Source: Cephaloticoccus sp.
GTDB lineage: Bacteria > Verrucomicrobiota > Verrucomicrobiia > Opitutales > Opitutaceae
Direction of reading: 5' to 3'
DNA length: 64,000 nucleotides
NCBI GenBank assembly: GCA_030833445.1
Contig: JAURHD010000008.1
Coordinates: 62,001-126,000, forward strand
A program made the position numbers and the translations under genes. Numbering within the stretch: position 1 is the first letter of the stretch; every line of letters begins with the position of its first letter. Shown here one piece after another: positions 62,151-64,000 of this stretch. The notes below the pieces were generated by a model, which was not told where the DNA came from, searched no databases, and was given only the letters and a program-made list of their open reading frames with translations.

Positions 62151-63809
62151 ATGCGACTACGTTCTATTTTTCTCCCGCTGCTCTTTGCCTCCGTCACCTT
62201 CGGCGCTTGGGCCCAGCCCATGCCGCACCGGGTCGACAAAGCCCCGGCCGAGGCTACCCTCATTCCCGTCTCTTCCAACTGGCGGTTGGATGGGGATGTG
62301 CCGGTGCATGCCACGATCCTTTCTTTGCAAGGTTTGGCCAATCGGGACTATCCCCGCATCTATTTGGAGTATCCCGATGATTGGCAATGGGAGATTGCCA
62401 AGCCTTTGATTGGGTTTCTTGAAACCCGCCATGGCGTGAGGTTTGAGCGCCTTGGCATGGATGACGTCGACGCCGCCCTGAAGCGCTATGCGAAATTCGC
62501 CAAGGGCTATGTGGTATGGGACAAGGAAGTGCGATCTTCCCTGATCGTGGCGTTTACGGTTTCAGGCATTCGGGATGCCTTGGTGGTGAATGAGGACCAG
62601 ATCCCGCTCGCCGAGAAGCACGGGTTGAAACCGTTGGTGGATCTGCGCGGTATCTTCCGCGGCAAGACCGATGCGGAAATATATCAATGGGCCTACGACC
62701 AGTATTGGGCGGAGTGTTCACGTGATTATTATGTGGTGCTCGGCGGGCATGCCGGTGCCGAGATGCAACCGGGTATCGCCGACTTCGGCGTGATGCAGCG
62801 TGCCTTCTTCAGTGATCTTTCGGCCAATCCGAAACATCCTGATGAGTTGGCCCTGCTCAAAAAGATACTCGGTGGGCAGAACAAGCACAGCACGGTCATC
62901 GGCTGGCACTCTTACGGCAAGGACACGGAAGGGCAGCACACCACGCTGACGGGTAGCTTTGGGCTGAAGATGGAAGGTCTGCACAATTTGCCGAACATCT
63001 CTTTTACCTGTCAGATTCCGCTGACCCCAGATTTTAAGTTCAGCAACAACCATAGCGTTGCACCCGATGACAAGCTGAAGGTGGAAAAGAAAATCTACGT
63101 CGCCGCAATCGCCACGGATTCGATGGGTATTGGCGCCTGGACAAAACCGGGTCGCGGTGAGATTCCCTACGGCTGGCAGGTGTTGATGGGCTGGCTGCGG
63201 CTCAATCCGCTGGCGCTGCAATATTTCTACGAGAGCAAGCATCCGAACGACTACTTCATCGGCGGTTTGAGCGGCCCCGGCTACATGTATCCGAAATCTA
63301 TCACGGTCGCCGATTTCCCGGCACTGATGGCGGACGCCCGGAACCTGATGCAGCAGCTCGACCTGCGCGTGATGGAGATCATGGATTACTCCGAGGGCAA
63401 CCGGCACGTGGGTAACACCGACCTGCCGAAGGAATTGGTGGACCGTTATTATCACGAGTTTCCCAACGCGATCGGCTTTATCAATGGCTACGGCTCCGCT
63501 CGCACTTACGACCTGCGCGACGGCAAACCGATGATCAGTTACGACTACTACCTCGATGTGGAACGTCCCGTGGTGGAAGCTGCCGCTGATCTCGAAGAGC
63601 TGATCCAACTGAATCCCCAGCGCCCCTACTATCTGCTGATGCATGTGCGGGAGCGCAACACGGTGGAGAAGGTGCGGCAGATTTTCGACAGCCTGAGCGA
63701 ACAGGTGGAGGTCGTGCCCTTGGATGTTTTTCTCAAACTGGCTGCTTCAAACCAGACCTATAAAACGCGTTACCAGCAGCCGGAAGATCACATCGACCTT
63801 AATCCGTGA
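62151..63809 (+). CDS. Exported GxGYxYP-domain protein (putative glycoside hydrolase family)
   Basis: A 552-residue secreted protein. I start at ATG 62151 because it opens a clear signal peptide (MRLRSIFLPLLFASVTFGAW, cleavage after AQ/AWA). The family motif is GPGYMYP at residues 375-381, and the N-terminal part has ILSLQGLANRDYPRIYLEYP. The GxGYxYP family is proposed to act on carbohydrates, but no reaction is established. It follows the 181-residue exported protein by 19 bases. Confidence 0.88.
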   Translation: MRLRSIFLPLLFASVTFGAWAQPMPHRVDKAPAEATLIPVSSNWRLDGDVPVHATILSLQGLANRDYPRIYLEYPDDWQWEIAKPLIGFLETRHGVRFERLGMDDVDAALKRYAKFAKGYVVWDKEVRSSLIVAFTVSGIRDALVVNEDQIPLAEKHGLKPLVDLRGIFRGKTDAEIYQWAYDQYWAECSRDYYVVLGGHAGAEMQPGIADFGVMQRAFFSDLSANPKHPDELALLKKILGGQNKHSTVIGWHSYGKDTEGQHTTLTGSFGLKMEGLHNLPNISFTCQIPLTPDFKFSNNHSVAPDDKLKVEKKIYVAAIATDSMGIGAWTKPGRGEIPYGWQVLMGWLRLNPLALQYFYESKHPNDYFIGGLSGPGYMYPKSITVADFPALMADARNLMQQLDLRVMEIMDYSEGNRHVGNTDLPKELVDRYYHEFPNAIGFINGYGSARTYDLRDGKPMISYDYYLDVERPVVEAAADLEELIQLNPQRPYYLLMHVRERNTVEKVRQIFDSLSEQVEVVPLDVFLKLAASNQTYKTRYQQPEDHIDLNP

Positions 63810-63916
63810 TCCATTCCACGACGCTTTGATTTGTGATAGGGTTAGCAAGGCATCACTCTCCCTTCTAGACTCAGATCGCAGTTGCCCGTGACCCGTCTGA
63901 ACGCATGATGGGCCAT

Positions 63917-64000
63917 ATGAAAAACTCATCCCTGTGGTGTGCTCTGTTCGGTCTGATGGTTTCCAGTTTTGTCTTGGCCTGTGCGGAGGAAGCGCCGGAA
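63917..64000 (+). CDS. Start of a secreted protein or lipoprotein (cut by window edge)
   Basis: ATG 63917 opens a signal peptide (MKNSSLWCALFGLMVSSFVL) followed by ACAEEAPE at the edge. VLAC could serve as a lipobox, or AxA-type cleavage could follow. An in-frame ATG at 63905 would add four residues. Nothing can be said of the mature protein. The 107-base gap after the GxGYxYP gene holds only a weak GTGAT/ATCAC repeat (63833-63856). Confidence 0.6.
   Translation, partial: MKNSSLWCALFGLMVSSFVLACAEEAPE

Overview
This 64 kb window looks like a chromosome segment of a Verrucomicrobia bacterium, most likely of the Opitutaceae or a close relative. That placement is an inference from gene content and protein style, not from a marker comparison. 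It is gene-dense and moderately GC-rich, with no rRNA, tRNA, CRISPR array or insertion sequence that I could find.

Bases 1-29,850 are one uninterrupted plus-strand run of the core gene-expression machinery: nusG (cut by the left edge), rplK-rplA-rplJ-rplL-rpoB-rpoC, then two terminators, then the fused str, S10, spc and alpha clusters (rpsL-rpsG-fusA-rpsJ-rplC-rplD-rplW-rplB-rpsS-rplV-rpsC-rplP-rpmC-rpsQ-rplN-rplX-rplE-rpsN-rpsH-rplF-rplR-rpsE-rplO-secY-[adenylate kinase relic]-map-rpsM-rpsK-rpsD-rpoA-rplQ), closed by a strong terminator. tuf, rpmD, infA and rpmJ are missing from their usual places. Several internal spacers (before rplL, rpoB, rplC, rplE, rpsH, rplQ) hold foldable RNA, and about half of the starts lack a Shine-Dalgarno sequence.

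Bases 29,930-44,480 hold housekeeping metabolism: a small zinc-ribbon membrane protein, guaA, a LolA-like exported protein, a partial histidine operon (hisD-hisC-hisB-hisH), citrate synthase, a VC0807-type membrane protein, a pdxJ-acpS-hypothetical-nnr-dprA operon, and a divergent phytanoyl-CoA dioxygenase/AraC pair. Bases 44,480-49,530 carry HIT, an unrecognised gene coupled to nrdR, a glutamine amidotransferase, tgt, and UDP-glucuronate decarboxylase. A minus-strand operon of circularly permuted ATP-grasp, alpha-E and transglutaminase proteins (48,640-51,979) follows. Then come secA, an MscS-type channel, lnt, and an accessory sugar region (L-rhamnose isomerase, a second phytanoyl-CoA dioxygenase, two exported proteins).

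The most striking signals are these. RpoC has lost all four cysteines of its second zinc site, and Tgt has lost its three zinc cysteines, alongside zinc-free forms of S4 and S14. A P-loop-less adenylate kinase relic sits at the adk position between secY and map. Two genes flanking secA look damaged at their 5' ends: an in-frame TAA before the ATP-grasp start, and a +1 frame break between a signal peptide and the MscS channel. The rplJ-rplL spacer can fold into a three-way-junction leader.
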